NCBI GenBank assembly: GCA_905221615.1 | Contig: CAJNDT010006145.1 | Location: forward strand, 1-64,000 | DNA from: Symbiodinium sp. CCMP2592 | Lineage: Eukaryota > Sar > Dinophyceae > Suessiales > Symbiodiniaceae | DNA length: 64,000 bases | Direction of reading: 5' to 3' | Part shown: piece by piece, positions 1 to 8,653 of the stretch | Layout: the number at the start of each line of letters is the position of its first letter | Position numbering within the stretch: the first letter of the stretch is position 1 | Notes under the pieces: model-generated | Databases searched by the model: none | What the model was told of the DNA's origin: nothing | Seen by the model: the letters and a program-made list of their open reading frames with translations, nothing else | Made by a program: the position numbers and the translations under genes

Positions 1-764
1 TTGGGGGTGTGTAGCCAAACTCCGCGCTATTGGGGGGTTGAACGTTTAAAGCAATACAAGACCTTGTTTGGGGAATTGGGGGAAACCTGTTCGAGGGAAA
101 GCTAATACATATTGATTTATTAATTAGTATACTACTAGTTACTAGTACAGTAGTAGTACAGTTGTAGTACAGTAGTAGTACAGTAGTAGTACAGTAGTAG
201 TACAGTAGTAGCACAGTAGTAGTACAGTAGTAGTACAGTAGTAGTACAGTAGTAGTACAGTAGTAGTACAGTAGTAGTACAGTAGTAGTACAGTAGTAGT
301 GCAGCAGTAGTGCAGCAGTAGTAGTACAGCACCAGTGGACCCTTCTAATGGGGGGGGTGGGCATGGGGGTTTATTCAAGGTCAGGTTTTTCCGGGCGAGA
401 TCGGGTGAGCCTGTCTAATTGGGGGTGTGTAGCCAAACTCCGCGCTATTGGGGGGTTGAACGTTTAAAGCAATACAAGACCTTGTTTGGGGAATTGGGGG
501 AAACCTGTTCGAGGGAAAGCTAATACATATTGATTTATTAATTAGTATACTACTAGTTACTAGTACAGTAGTAGTACAGTAGTAGTACAGTAGTAGTACA
601 GTAGTAGTACAGTAGTAGTAAAGTAGTAGGACAGTAGTAGTACAGTAGTAGTACAGTAGTAGTACAGTAGTAGTACAGTAGTACTACAGTAGTAGTACAG
701 TAGTAGTGCAGTAGTAGTGCAGCAGTAGTAGTACAGTACCAGTAGACCCTTCTAATGGGGGGGG
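1..764. repeat. 418-bp satellite, copies 1 and 2, with GTAGTACA-type microsatellite
   Basis: The unit starting TTGGGGGTGTGTAGCC at 1 recurs at 419, a 418-bp period. Each unit has a unique-looking block of about 140 bp followed by a long GTAGTACA/GTAGTA microsatellite, then a run of eight G. Copy 2 is broken at 764 by the retrotransposon; its remainder resumes at 15979. Frames read through the microsatellite give only Tyr/Leu/Thr/Cys low-complexity products and are not genes. Confidence 0.95.
760..764. repeat. Target-site duplication GGGGG, left
   Basis: Five G immediately left of the LTR end TGAGCC match five G at 15974-15978 right of the other LTR. The uninterrupted satellite copy (about 350-357) has eight G followed by TGGGCATG. 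The left flank here has eight G and the right flank five G then TGGGCATG, as expected from a 5-bp duplication. Confidence 0.8.
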
Positions 765-1018
765 TGAGCCGATACACCCACAAGGAAATGCTCCTTGTTA
801 GGAGGTGTATGACCAGTTTATTCCCTAAGGATCAAAGGGCAGCGCCCTGCACACGGACAGTAGTTGTTTTGTCTTGCTACGCAAGGAGAGCTTGTCTTGT
901 CTCAATATGGTAAAACCACTGTGAGCCAATGGGCAGCGGAATGTATATGTATGAGCATGCAGCCATTGCTGTAGGTACCTGTTAGAGCTACCCCTTTAGA
1001 GGTTTATGGTTTCAAACA
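765..1018 (-). repeat. 3' LTR of the Copia-like element
   Basis: Positions 765-1006 read identical to 15724-15965 (242 bp). Beyond that both copies end in CAAACA but differ just before it: here TGGTTT, there CG. If CAAACA is the true edge, the LTR reads TG...CA on the sense strand, the canonical LTR termini. Confidence 0.9.
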
Positions 1019-1026
1019 GACACTAA

Positions 1027-1035
1027 TTTTCTTTT
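1027..1035 (-). other. Candidate polypurine tract
   Basis: The sense strand reads AAAAGAAAA eight bases upstream of the 3' LTR edge, where the plus-strand primer of an LTR retrotransposon is expected. It is short and A-rich, so it is only a candidate. Confidence 0.4.
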
Positions 1036-1314
1036 ACCGGAAGCATGGCCGCACATTCACACATATACTATTATGCCCACTGTCACAGTTGCGGAGTTTG
1101 GACTCATGATAAAAACAGCATATTGTTTATGCTAGGTATAGCACTGAAGTACACTGTTGAGGTCACTCCTTTTGCACACACTCATGCATGTTGGTCAGAG
1201 AGATCATCTGTACAAGATCAGGTCTGGTAATGTTCTTCTACCGAATTATGCAGCCCTTCATTGTGCTCTTGTTAGAGCTTTGTGAGTCACTGTTGTGAAA
1301 CTCTGAGAATTTTC

Positions 1315-4300
1315 TTATCTCAGATTCGGATCCAGGTTTGGATCATAGGCTCGAGCATAGACATTCGGATGTGGTTCATCCGGGTCTGAGTGATCTTCTT
1401 CGGAACTTGAAAAGATTCCGAGTAATCTGTTCTCAGCCCTGGTGAAGGCGGCGTCTGCAGTGTCATATCCATGGTTGGATGTAGTCGCCTTTGGCTCGGC
1501 CTTTGGTGCAGCTTGTGAGCTGATTGGAGTTGCCTCGGCTTTAGCCGGTTGTGGCTGCTTAGCCTTTGCCCGTTCGGCCCTTCTTCTTTCAAGCTGTCCG
1601 TCTGAGGACGCCCATGATCTTTCACTTTCATCTCCTGAGGGAGATAAGGCGTGGGCATGAAGGCTGTTCCAGTACTGTGCTGCAGAAGGAGTTAGGACTT
1701 CTTCATGGTCAGATTCTGACTGGTCTTCCTCAGAGCTTTGGTCGTCAAAAAGTGTCTCAAGGACATTTTTGAGGTTTTTATGTCTTCGCTCTATCTCTAG
1801 TGAGGAATGGACCAATTGATTGAAGACTGTTTTTGAGTCCTTCAGTGCTGTTAGAAGGATTTCCACTCTGGATAGAGTATCTTGGATGGTGTCAAGATGA
1901 TCCTTTCTTTCCTCCTTGTCTCTCTGGATAGAGTTTCGCAATGATTGTGCGATTCTGAGGAGGTCGAGATATTTCTCAATAGGCATAGTTACCGTATGAT
2001 TGTCATGTATGACAGTTGTTTCGTCGCTGCTCAAGTTCCTGAATAGGACTTCCACGACTGGTAGAAACTCCGTGCTCCACGGTTCCTCTTCATCATATGT
2101 TTCTACGTGCTGTTGCACGCGTTGTGTAAACTGCTCGGCTGCTTCTACCGTTGCATCGATAGAGCTGACGTGTCTTACTGCCATGTTTCGGCACATAGTG
2201 TTAATGGCCTGGCCTTGATTGGCTTCGCCAAGTGCAGCGTCTGCATGGTTGCAGAGTCCACTGTTATGGGCTTCTCTAGCTGCTTTTCGTTGAATGCGCC
2301 GATTTTGACCTCCTCTTCTGGTAGGACCTTTTGGTCTCGGAGGATCTGAAGGTACTGTTCCTTTCGCCTTTGGCGGAGGAGACTTAGGTGGAGGTGACAT
2401 GTTTGCCTTGTTAGGCACTGGTGGCATTGCCTTGGGCACTGACGACGATGAGGCACTTGCGAGTGCAGATGTACCTCTGGCTCTTGCCGAGGATCCCTTA
2501 GGGATTGATGTATAGGTAATCTGCATGGCTTCTTCGGCCATTTGTGAATGCAATGCATCACTGAATAATTGCCTCATATGAGGAGTAGTACTTGCATCGT
2601 CATAGGTTTGAAACCGTTCAATGTCCCTTTCGGTGCCACGTGATCGTGTATCACCTCTTTGAAAAGGATCGTTCCTGCGAATCTCCGCAACTTGTACTGC
2701 CTGGAGGCAGGTTTTACACAGCACCTTCCTTGAAACATCTTTTGCTTGCTTGAGCTGGTAACAGCTGTCTGAAAGATGGTAGACTTCGCTTCGGGAAGTG
2801 TGCCACACAGGTCGCAAATCCGTTGTTTCTCCAGAATTGACCCTGTTGGGTCCTAAAGGTTCACGCGTCTGTGGTTCATTCTCGGGTTCGAGAAATGGTG
2901 GTGGTCGTTTCGCTGCTGCTTTTGCATTTGATTGTTGGCGGTCCATACATCTGATGGGAGCCCTGGTGAGCTGCTTCCACATCCAGTGTAGGCCCATTAG
3001 CAGCAGAAACACATTCCACGCGATGCTGAAGACGGAGAAGTCTTGCTCACTGGTTAGTGAGTTGGGAAGTGAAGGTTCATCAGTCTTGATAGACTCTGCG
3101 TTCGCTCCACCGTGGTTACGGTGTCCGAACCAGCCCGACAACCCCGCTGCTGTGGCAGCTGTTCTGAGTGCCTTGCCGCTCGGAGCAGACGGTGGGCGTG
3201 ATGCCTTCCTTCTTCTCCTCCGGCTGGAGGATTCGTCCTCTTGTTCCTCTTCATCTCTCTGAGCAGACATCAAGTTTGATGTTTCTCTTTCGTGTTCTTC
3301 GATGTCACTTTTTGTTGGTGACGGTTCTTCTTCTAGTCCATCCAGCTCTTCCAAAGACATGTTGAGCTTGTCAACAATATTGGTTCTTTGAGGTCTGGAT
3401 CTCGATCTTGGTAGATCTTGTTGTGAAGAGGACGATGATGCCTGGCTCCTTCTTGGAGGAGAGCCTTCAGGCTCGCTGGGACGTTCAGGCTGTGGCCTTT
3501 CCCAGAATCTTCCATATCTGTGATAGCTACCTTGTGGTTGCTGTTTGTCGTACCAGCTGTTGCCGGATGAATACACAAATGAGTCTTTGTAATCCCAGTA
3601 TTCAGCATTACGCTTCTTGTAAGCCTGTCGCTTGTCAGCGATCTTCTGAACCTGGGCATCTGACCGGTTGTGTTTCCCTTTTGTAAGGATTGGTTGTATC
3701 GTGAAGCCCAAAGGGCTGTGCCAATCTTTGTCAGAGGGACTCAACCACAGGTCAAGGTTAGAAAAAGTTGAATAGTACTGCTTGACTGAGACAAACAGAC
3801 GGATATCGATATCCCTGTTTCTGTTCATGTCCTGCCACATATCTGAGACTCGTTCCCAGTATGTTCTTTCGGCGGCAGGTGTAGCATCTCTTGGACTAGG
3901 TGACGCCGTGTGCGGCGTTTTACTCCAGTCAAGGATATAACTGTTGATACAGTCGAGGTCAGCAACTTTCTTCGCCGGGTCCGGCGGTAGACGATCTGCA
4001 CGTGCCAGTCTGTGCTGGTCAGAGTTGTTCAAGCAGAGGTGTCGCACTTGTGAGTGCCTTCCTGCTATTCTGTTGAATGCTGCAAGTTTCTTCTCCAGGT
4101 ATAGAGAAAACAAACCGTTTCGCGGGTGAACGTCTCCACCTTTTAAGGTGAGCCTCGACGCAATATTATTGAGATCCCCCGCAATTACATCCGGTTTGAA
4201 AGGGAGAACCTCGTTGAGGAACGCGTTCACCAGTTCGCGCCTCTGTTCTTCCTTATGAGTCATGTATGAGTTGAAATGGACGATCGCGATGGTGATGACC

Positions 4301-7300
4301 TTGTAAGGCCCTTTTGTACACCACATCTCGTCAAGATCGTTTGATGCTTCTTGTGAGAAGATCTCTGCGTATGACTCAAAGTCTTCCTCTGGTGGCTCAT
4401 CACCCTCGACATGGCCGTTCCATTCACAGAGAACCGGCGAAGGGTCGAGGTCCGACAGTGTCAGACACGCCTCTGGTGAGAGGTAAGAGCCATCAGTGGG
4501 TCCATCCTTGTCAGGATTTTTACCCTTGAGAGGGTCATATCCGATAATCTTCATGTACTCATCTCTCGTCATCCTCTGGCCGGAATATGGGTGGACCCAT
4601 TCTTTTGCCTCCTTGATGGTACTGTGGTACCCAAAGGTGAGGCGGCATACCGCACCGTGGCATGCCCACAGTCGCTTCTTGGGACCACCAGCCTTAGGCT
4701 TCATTGTTCGGTGACGGTAAAAGTGGTGGACGAGAGAGATGTCTGTTGTTGGGTCACCCTTGACTCCAATATACATTGAGGGTGCCTCAGGCTCCTTGGG
4801 AGGAGAATGGATTAGCATCCCTCTGTATTCATGTTGTCGCATGGTTGCGATCGAATACTTTGACGCAAGTGCTCCTGCCTCGAGTACGAGGGTAATATGT
4901 GCTGAATTGTTGAAGCACATGTCAATAAGAGGGTGGTAATCGAATCCCTTCTCAGGTTTGAGTTTCTTTTTGGGATTCCCTGCTGGCACCGGCGCTCGAT
5001 CCATATTTCCCCAGTTGCATACCACTAGGCTTAGTGATACGCTGTCTGGGTTTGAGCCCTCTATGTATTCTCTCTTTTCGTTAACACCGGCCATCCTATT
5101 ACGAACTATCTCGTAATGTGCGTCGAGCACCAGTTTGTCTTCGTAGCCAGTAAGAGAGAGAAAAGAAGCCGGGTGGCTTGTTCTGGAGTCCTTGATATTG
5201 ATGTGACTCTTGTTAATGCTCTTGTATTCCTCCAGGGTTGGAGCTTCTGTTGAGCTGGTGTAAGAGTTAGGAGGATTATTCCTAATATCATCAAAGCTAC
5301 ATGGATCAACGCCTGGATGGGCTCTCATGAACAAATTCCTTGCGTGGTCACAGTACATGTTGATTTTCTGGACTGCCAAATCTACGTCCTCAGGTGTGAG
5401 GATGGCCTCGTATAAAACCTGACGCTCTTCTGAGGTCATTCCTGCTGACACTTTAGAGGTTTCGAGGCAATCGATTGGCAAGACGCACTCGCACATCTGT
5501 TGTTTACCCTGTGGGGTAAGTCGACAGTCTGCACATACAATCGTACCACAGGAATAGCAAAAATAGCCTGTAGGCTGGTTGCAAAGATCGCAGAGAGGAT
5601 TATCTGGTCGTGTCATCAGCCGTATCCTTTGGTTAAGACTCATGGCTGTCCTGCGTACTCCTACAAATCTCTCCTTGGTAGGAGGTGCAGAGGAGGAAGA
5701 TGCCGAATCTCTGGGTCTGTCCCACTCCTCTTCGTCAGGAGCCTCAGAATCCTTGATCATGAGTGGACTTCGGATTTTTCGATTCCATCGACTAACCCAG
5801 ATTCTCTCTTTCATTTCCTGTTGCATAGCCGGGTTAGACGATGACTTCGAGATTCGGTGCTTGCGATTTTCTCGAAGTCGAGCGCTGATGCGCTCATGTT
5901 CTCTTACGAGATCTTCCTCATCAGCAGGTTCCTCGTATTCGAGGTTGAGCTTGCTTCTGTTGACTCGATAATAACTTTCTGTTTCAGGATCGAAGAGAAC
6001 TAGGAATTTCTCCTTCTCCTTTTTAGGAGATTTTGGTTTCTGTGGCTCTTCGTCTGAACTCTGAACATATTCTGCTTCAGGCTTTGGTTGGTCAAGTTTG
6101 ACCTCCTTAAGTTTCTCTGTGATCTCTTCCGTGGGAGATTCTTTCTTCTCCTCCGACGCTGCAGGTGCAGAGTTCGTCTTGTGAGACGGATTAACATCAA
6201 CTCGGAGTTCTGAGGATGACGAAGATTTTGAGCTCTTTTCGCTTGATGCCGACTCATCGTCTGATTCTTCGTCACGATCCTGGTTAGGATCCGGTTCCTC
6301 AGGTTCCGTCTCTGTTCCAGAAGATTCTTCCTTGGGAGGAACTACGTTGGCGGAAGTATCCTGAACAGGTTCTGGAGGTTTGTGACCTGTCGTTATCTTA
6401 AGAACTTCGGTGGCGCTTCTGGTGCCGTCGGAGTTCCAGAGCTGTCCCATAAGACTGTCCGGATCCTTGTCAGCCTCGGCCTGCCGGGCGAGCTTGGATC
6501 TCGGATGGATCTCCTTTGCAGTAGTCTCCGTTTTCGGAGGTACCTCACCTGCAGAAGCGGTTTGCTCCAGGTTTGGAGCTGTGTCAGCCTCTGTCTTTGG
6601 CAGAGAAAAAGACTTCTTGTGAGAAGATCTAGCCTTGGGAGGCTCTGGTGGCAGATTTCGCCTTGCCACCTTTCGAAGTGCCGATTCGATTTCTCGGCCG
6701 TAATTTGCGCACCATTTCTTCGACTCGTAAGTCGCTGACGGCATCTGTTCGGAGCAATGGTCTGCCCACCATGGTCCGATGCTCTTGAGCTCATCGTATT
6801 GCGATGATACCCAGAGTGTTTCAGAGGGTGCGAATACGGCGCTAAGAGTACGGGCATGCACTACATCTGGTGTAGCAAACATCCCTACTTGCGACTGCCA
6901 CAGGTTTGTGACTTCGTTCACTACGTTATTTGCATCGAAGACCAGAAGCAGTGCCTTGTTGGCACGCAACATGGTCGGATTGGGATTCGCCAGGTTTAGC
7001 GTTGAGAACTGAACAGTGTCCCTGTTGGAACGACTGTTTTCATTCACAAGAGCTTGGAAATCTGGTGCTGTAACCACCTGCGCTAGGAGGTTTGATGGTA
7101 CCAGACCGTGCCTCAGGATTGAGGATAATGCCTGTAGGTCCGTGGCATGCATGATGTAACAAGGGTTGTTCTGTCGAACAAAATCCTCCATGCCGACGGG
7201 CCTCGGCGCGTTAGTGGAGAGACGCTGTGCATGGGACTGCACTGGATTGCTCCCCGTTGCCATGAAGTCTGAGATGGTCATGTGTGACCTTGGTCTCTCT

Positions 7301-8454
7301 TCTTCAGGATCTGGTTCTTCAGCTCTTGGTAGAGTTCGTCGTGAACCGTGTCCTCCCACTGCCGAAAGGAAAATTTTGCTCATGGTCAACACATTTGCAT
7401 CCGGTGGGATGTTAACGGCGGCATCTGTGGTTTCGGCCTTGCCATCTTTGTTATAAACCATGGTGACCACAAACCTAGACTTAGTGTTGAGGAGGACACC
7501 AAGCGCGATCTCTTGTGGTGTATACTGTGCGAGCTCTGCATCGGCCAACTTGAACATGTCCAGAAGATAATTGTGTTGGCCAGCAAAGAGATCTGGGCGC
7601 TGGTTCTGAAGGTGTCTTGTTGAGTGTGCCAACCACCTTCCGACTCTGTTGGTCTTGGAAAGAATGTGGAAGCACATCTCTGGTGAGAGACCTGTTACAT
7701 CTGCCAGTTTTGGCACTGAGGAGGAATAGTCATATTCTCCGGATCCATCAAGGCTCACACATTGTTCTACCTCCGGTGGGAGGCCTGTCTGAAGGTGATG
7801 TGCAAGCATCGTACAGAACTGGCGTGGATCACGAGCGTGATTACCGACGTTGTTATCCCAGTATACAAGGGGACTGTTGTCCCATGGTCCTTGAAGGACT
7901 CCTTCGTAGAGCCTGACTCCATGTCTGGAGTTTAGAGTGAGCCTTGCTCCACTCGCATGGCCATATCGTGAGATCAATTGAGCAAGATCTCTTGGATGCG
8001 GATTGAACACCTGTTGGTGACCCATGATGATGAATTGAGGCTCGTGATTTTTCTCACGTTTGTGAATTCGGTGTCCACCGTGTTCGGTGTTTCGACGTGA
8101 TGCTTCCCGACGAGACTCGGGGTACGAGCTATCCATGTGTGGATGTCGCTCATGGTACGCCTGCACTGCCCTGGGTAGGGCGTGTCCATCACGGCTACGG
8201 AAGTTTGATCGTGTGCTCATTACGGCACAATGACCAAACAGGATCAGGAACGCTTGGTTAGCCCGAAAGGCTGATTGCTGTGAGGCTCGAGGCTGAAAGC
8301 GGCTGCGGATGATACAGAACATATAATTCTCATGAACATGTCCGATCTTAATGAAAACGCAGCTCGCAGACACAAATTTTCTTTTAGACGGAAAACAGTC
8401 TAAATAGAAAATCCAGCACATGGTTGTGCTACCAGCAAACGAGACTACCACCAT
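1315..8454 (-). CDS. Third ORF of the Copia-like element: ART-like, zinc-finger-like, EEP nuclease, membrane and coiled-coil segments
   Basis: This open frame of 2379 codons lies between pol and the 3' LTR. A good start is the internal ATG at 8220 (MSTRSNFR), because the first 78 residues include RNase-H-side sequence and look unlike the rest. Visible parts, by residue from 8454: about 430-540, a segment with IMHATDLQALSSIL-RHGL resembling the ADP-ribosyl-transferase fold of Tpt1/KptA RNA 2'-phosphotransferases (weak); about 640-900, acidic Ser/Glu/Lys linker; about 953-985, CDLC...CYSC...CADC zinc-binding pattern; about 1140-1490, an endonuclease/exonuclease/phosphatase domain with VVCNWGN, LVLEAGAL, VIAGDLNN and a late SDQH; about 1804-1826, a hydrophobic membrane segment; about 2150-2245, a coiled coil. 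Extra 3' ORFs occur in some Copia lineages as env-like genes, but an EEP nuclease there is unusual. The exact function is unknown. Confidence 0.8.
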   Translation of the reverse strand: MVVVSFAGSTTMCWIFYLDCFPSKRKFVSASCVFIKIGHVHENYMFCIIRSRFQPRASQQSAFRANQAFLILFGHCAVMSTRSNFRSRDGHALPRAVQAYHERHPHMDSSYPESRREASRRNTEHGGHRIHKREKNHEPQFIIMGHQQVFNPHPRDLAQLISRYGHASGARLTLNSRHGVRLYEGVLQGPWDNSPLVYWDNNVGNHARDPRQFCTMLAHHLQTGLPPEVEQCVSLDGSGEYDYSSSVPKLADVTGLSPEMCFHILSKTNRVGRWLAHSTRHLQNQRPDLFAGQHNYLLDMFKLADAELAQYTPQEIALGVLLNTKSRFVVTMVYNKDGKAETTDAAVNIPPDANVLTMSKIFLSAVGGHGSRRTLPRAEEPDPEEERPRSHMTISDFMATGSNPVQSHAQRLSTNAPRPVGMEDFVRQNNPCYIMHATDLQALSSILRHGLVPSNLLAQVVTAPDFQALVNENSRSNRDTVQFSTLNLANPNPTMLRANKALLLVFDANNVVNEVTNLWQSQVGMFATPDVVHARTLSAVFAPSETLWVSSQYDELKSIGPWWADHCSEQMPSATYESKKWCANYGREIESALRKVARRNLPPEPPKARSSHKKSFSLPKTEADTAPNLEQTASAGEVPPKTETTAKEIHPRSKLARQAEADKDPDSLMGQLWNSDGTRSATEVLKITTGHKPPEPVQDTSANVVPPKEESSGTETEPEEPDPNQDRDEESDDESASSEKSSKSSSSSELRVDVNPSHKTNSAPAASEEKKESPTEEITEKLKEVKLDQPKPEAEYVQSSDEEPQKPKSPKKEKEKFLVLFDPETESYYRVNRSKLNLEYEEPADEEDLVREHERISARLRENRKHRISKSSSNPAMQQEMKERIWVSRWNRKIRSPLMIKDSEAPDEEEWDRPRDSASSSSAPPTKERFVGVRRTAMSLNQRIRLMTRPDNPLCDLCNQPTGYFCYSCGTIVCADCRLTPQGKQQMCECVLPIDCLETSKVSAGMTSEERQVLYEAILTPEDVDLAVQKINMYCDHARNLFMRAHPGVDPCSFDDIRNNPPNSYTSSTEAPTLEEYKSINKSHINIKDSRTSHPASFLSLTGYEDKLVLDAHYEIVRNRMAGVNEKREYIEGSNPDSVSLSLVVCNWGNMDRAPVPAGNPKKKLKPEKGFDYHPLIDMCFNNSAHITLVLEAGALASKYSIATMRQHEYRGMLIHSPPKEPEAPSMYIGVKGDPTTDISLVHHFYRHRTMKPKAGGPKKRLWACHGAVCRLTFGYHSTIKEAKEWVHPYSGQRMTRDEYMKIIGYDPLKGKNPDKDGPTDGSYLSPEACLTLSDLDPSPVLCEWNGHVEGDEPPEEDFESYAEIFSQEASNDLDEMWCTKGPYKVITIAIVHFNSYMTHKEEQRRELVNAFLNEVLPFKPDVIAGDLNNIASRLTLKGGDVHPRNGLFSLYLEKKLAAFNRIAGRHSQVRHLCLNNSDQHRLARADRLPPDPAKKVADLDCINSYILDWSKTPHTASPSPRDATPAAERTYWERVSDMWQDMNRNRDIDIRLFVSVKQYYSTFSNLDLWLSPSDKDWHSPLGFTIQPILTKGKHNRSDAQVQKIADKRQAYKKRNAEYWDYKDSFVYSSGNSWYDKQQPQGSYHRYGRFWERPQPERPSEPEGSPPRRSQASSSSSQQDLPRSRSRPQRTNIVDKLNMSLEELDGLEEEPSPTKSDIEEHERETSNLMSAQRDEEEQEDESSSRRRRRKASRPPSAPSGKALRTAATAAGLSGWFGHRNHGGANAESIKTDEPSLPNSLTSEQDFSVFSIAWNVFLLLMGLHWMWKQLTRAPIRCMDRQQSNAKAAAKRPPPFLEPENEPQTREPLGPNRVNSGETTDLRPVWHTSRSEVYHLSDSCYQLKQAKDVSRKVLCKTCLQAVQVAEIRRNDPFQRGDTRSRGTERDIERFQTYDDASTTPHMRQLFSDALHSQMAEEAMQITYTSIPKGSSARARGTSALASASSSSVPKAMPPVPNKANMSPPPKSPPPKAKGTVPSDPPRPKGPTRRGGQNRRIQRKAAREAHNSGLCNHADAALGEANQGQAINTMCRNMAVRHVSSIDATVEAAEQFTQRVQQHVETYDEEEPWSTEFLPVVEVLFRNLSSDETTVIHDNHTVTMPIEKYLDLLRIAQSLRNSIQRDKEERKDHLDTIQDTLSRVEILLTALKDSKTVFNQLVHSSLEIERRHKNLKNVLETLFDDQSSEEDQSESDHEEVLTPSAAQYWNSLHAHALSPSGDESERSWASSDGQLERRRAERAKAKQPQPAKAEATPISSQAAPKAEPKATTSNHGYDTADAAFTRAENRLLGIFSSSEEDHSDPDEPHPNVYARAYDPNLDPNLR

Positions 8455-8509
8455 ATTCCTTGGCAGTAAAATAATCGGTAAATCTCTGTTGAGATATCTA
8501 AAGATCCAG

Positions 8510-8653
8510 AGTTGGATTCCTTGCGAAGCTCATCAGGTTGCGCCGAGTGCTTTGTTAATGCATCTGGTAAATTCCCTGTTTCCAGAGCCTTGATAAGCGA
8601 TCTTCAGCAAGGAAAATAACATGTGCTCTCTGAGATGATTTGTCATCATTGTT
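8510..8653 (-). pseudogene. RNase H remnants between pol and ORF3
   Basis: In a frame other than pol's, the sense strand reads a DKSSQRAHVIFLAE segment (about 8597-8653) and then TGNLPDALTKHS (about 8510-8591). The second resembles the ADxLTK end of Copia RNase H. The pol frame stops at 8646 right after the reverse-transcriptase C-terminus. The catalytic middle of RNase H, normally about 100 residues with conserved acidic residues, is not present in any frame I can find. I infer at least two internal deletions. Confidence 0.6.

Noticed and set aside
135-783. Minus-strand frames in the GTAGTACA tract
   Set aside because: They are pure translations of a microsatellite with no start context or domain.
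1315-8454. ORF3 as a retroviral-type env gene
   Set aside because: Only one membrane segment, no signal peptide at the likely start, and large enzyme-like and acidic regions instead.
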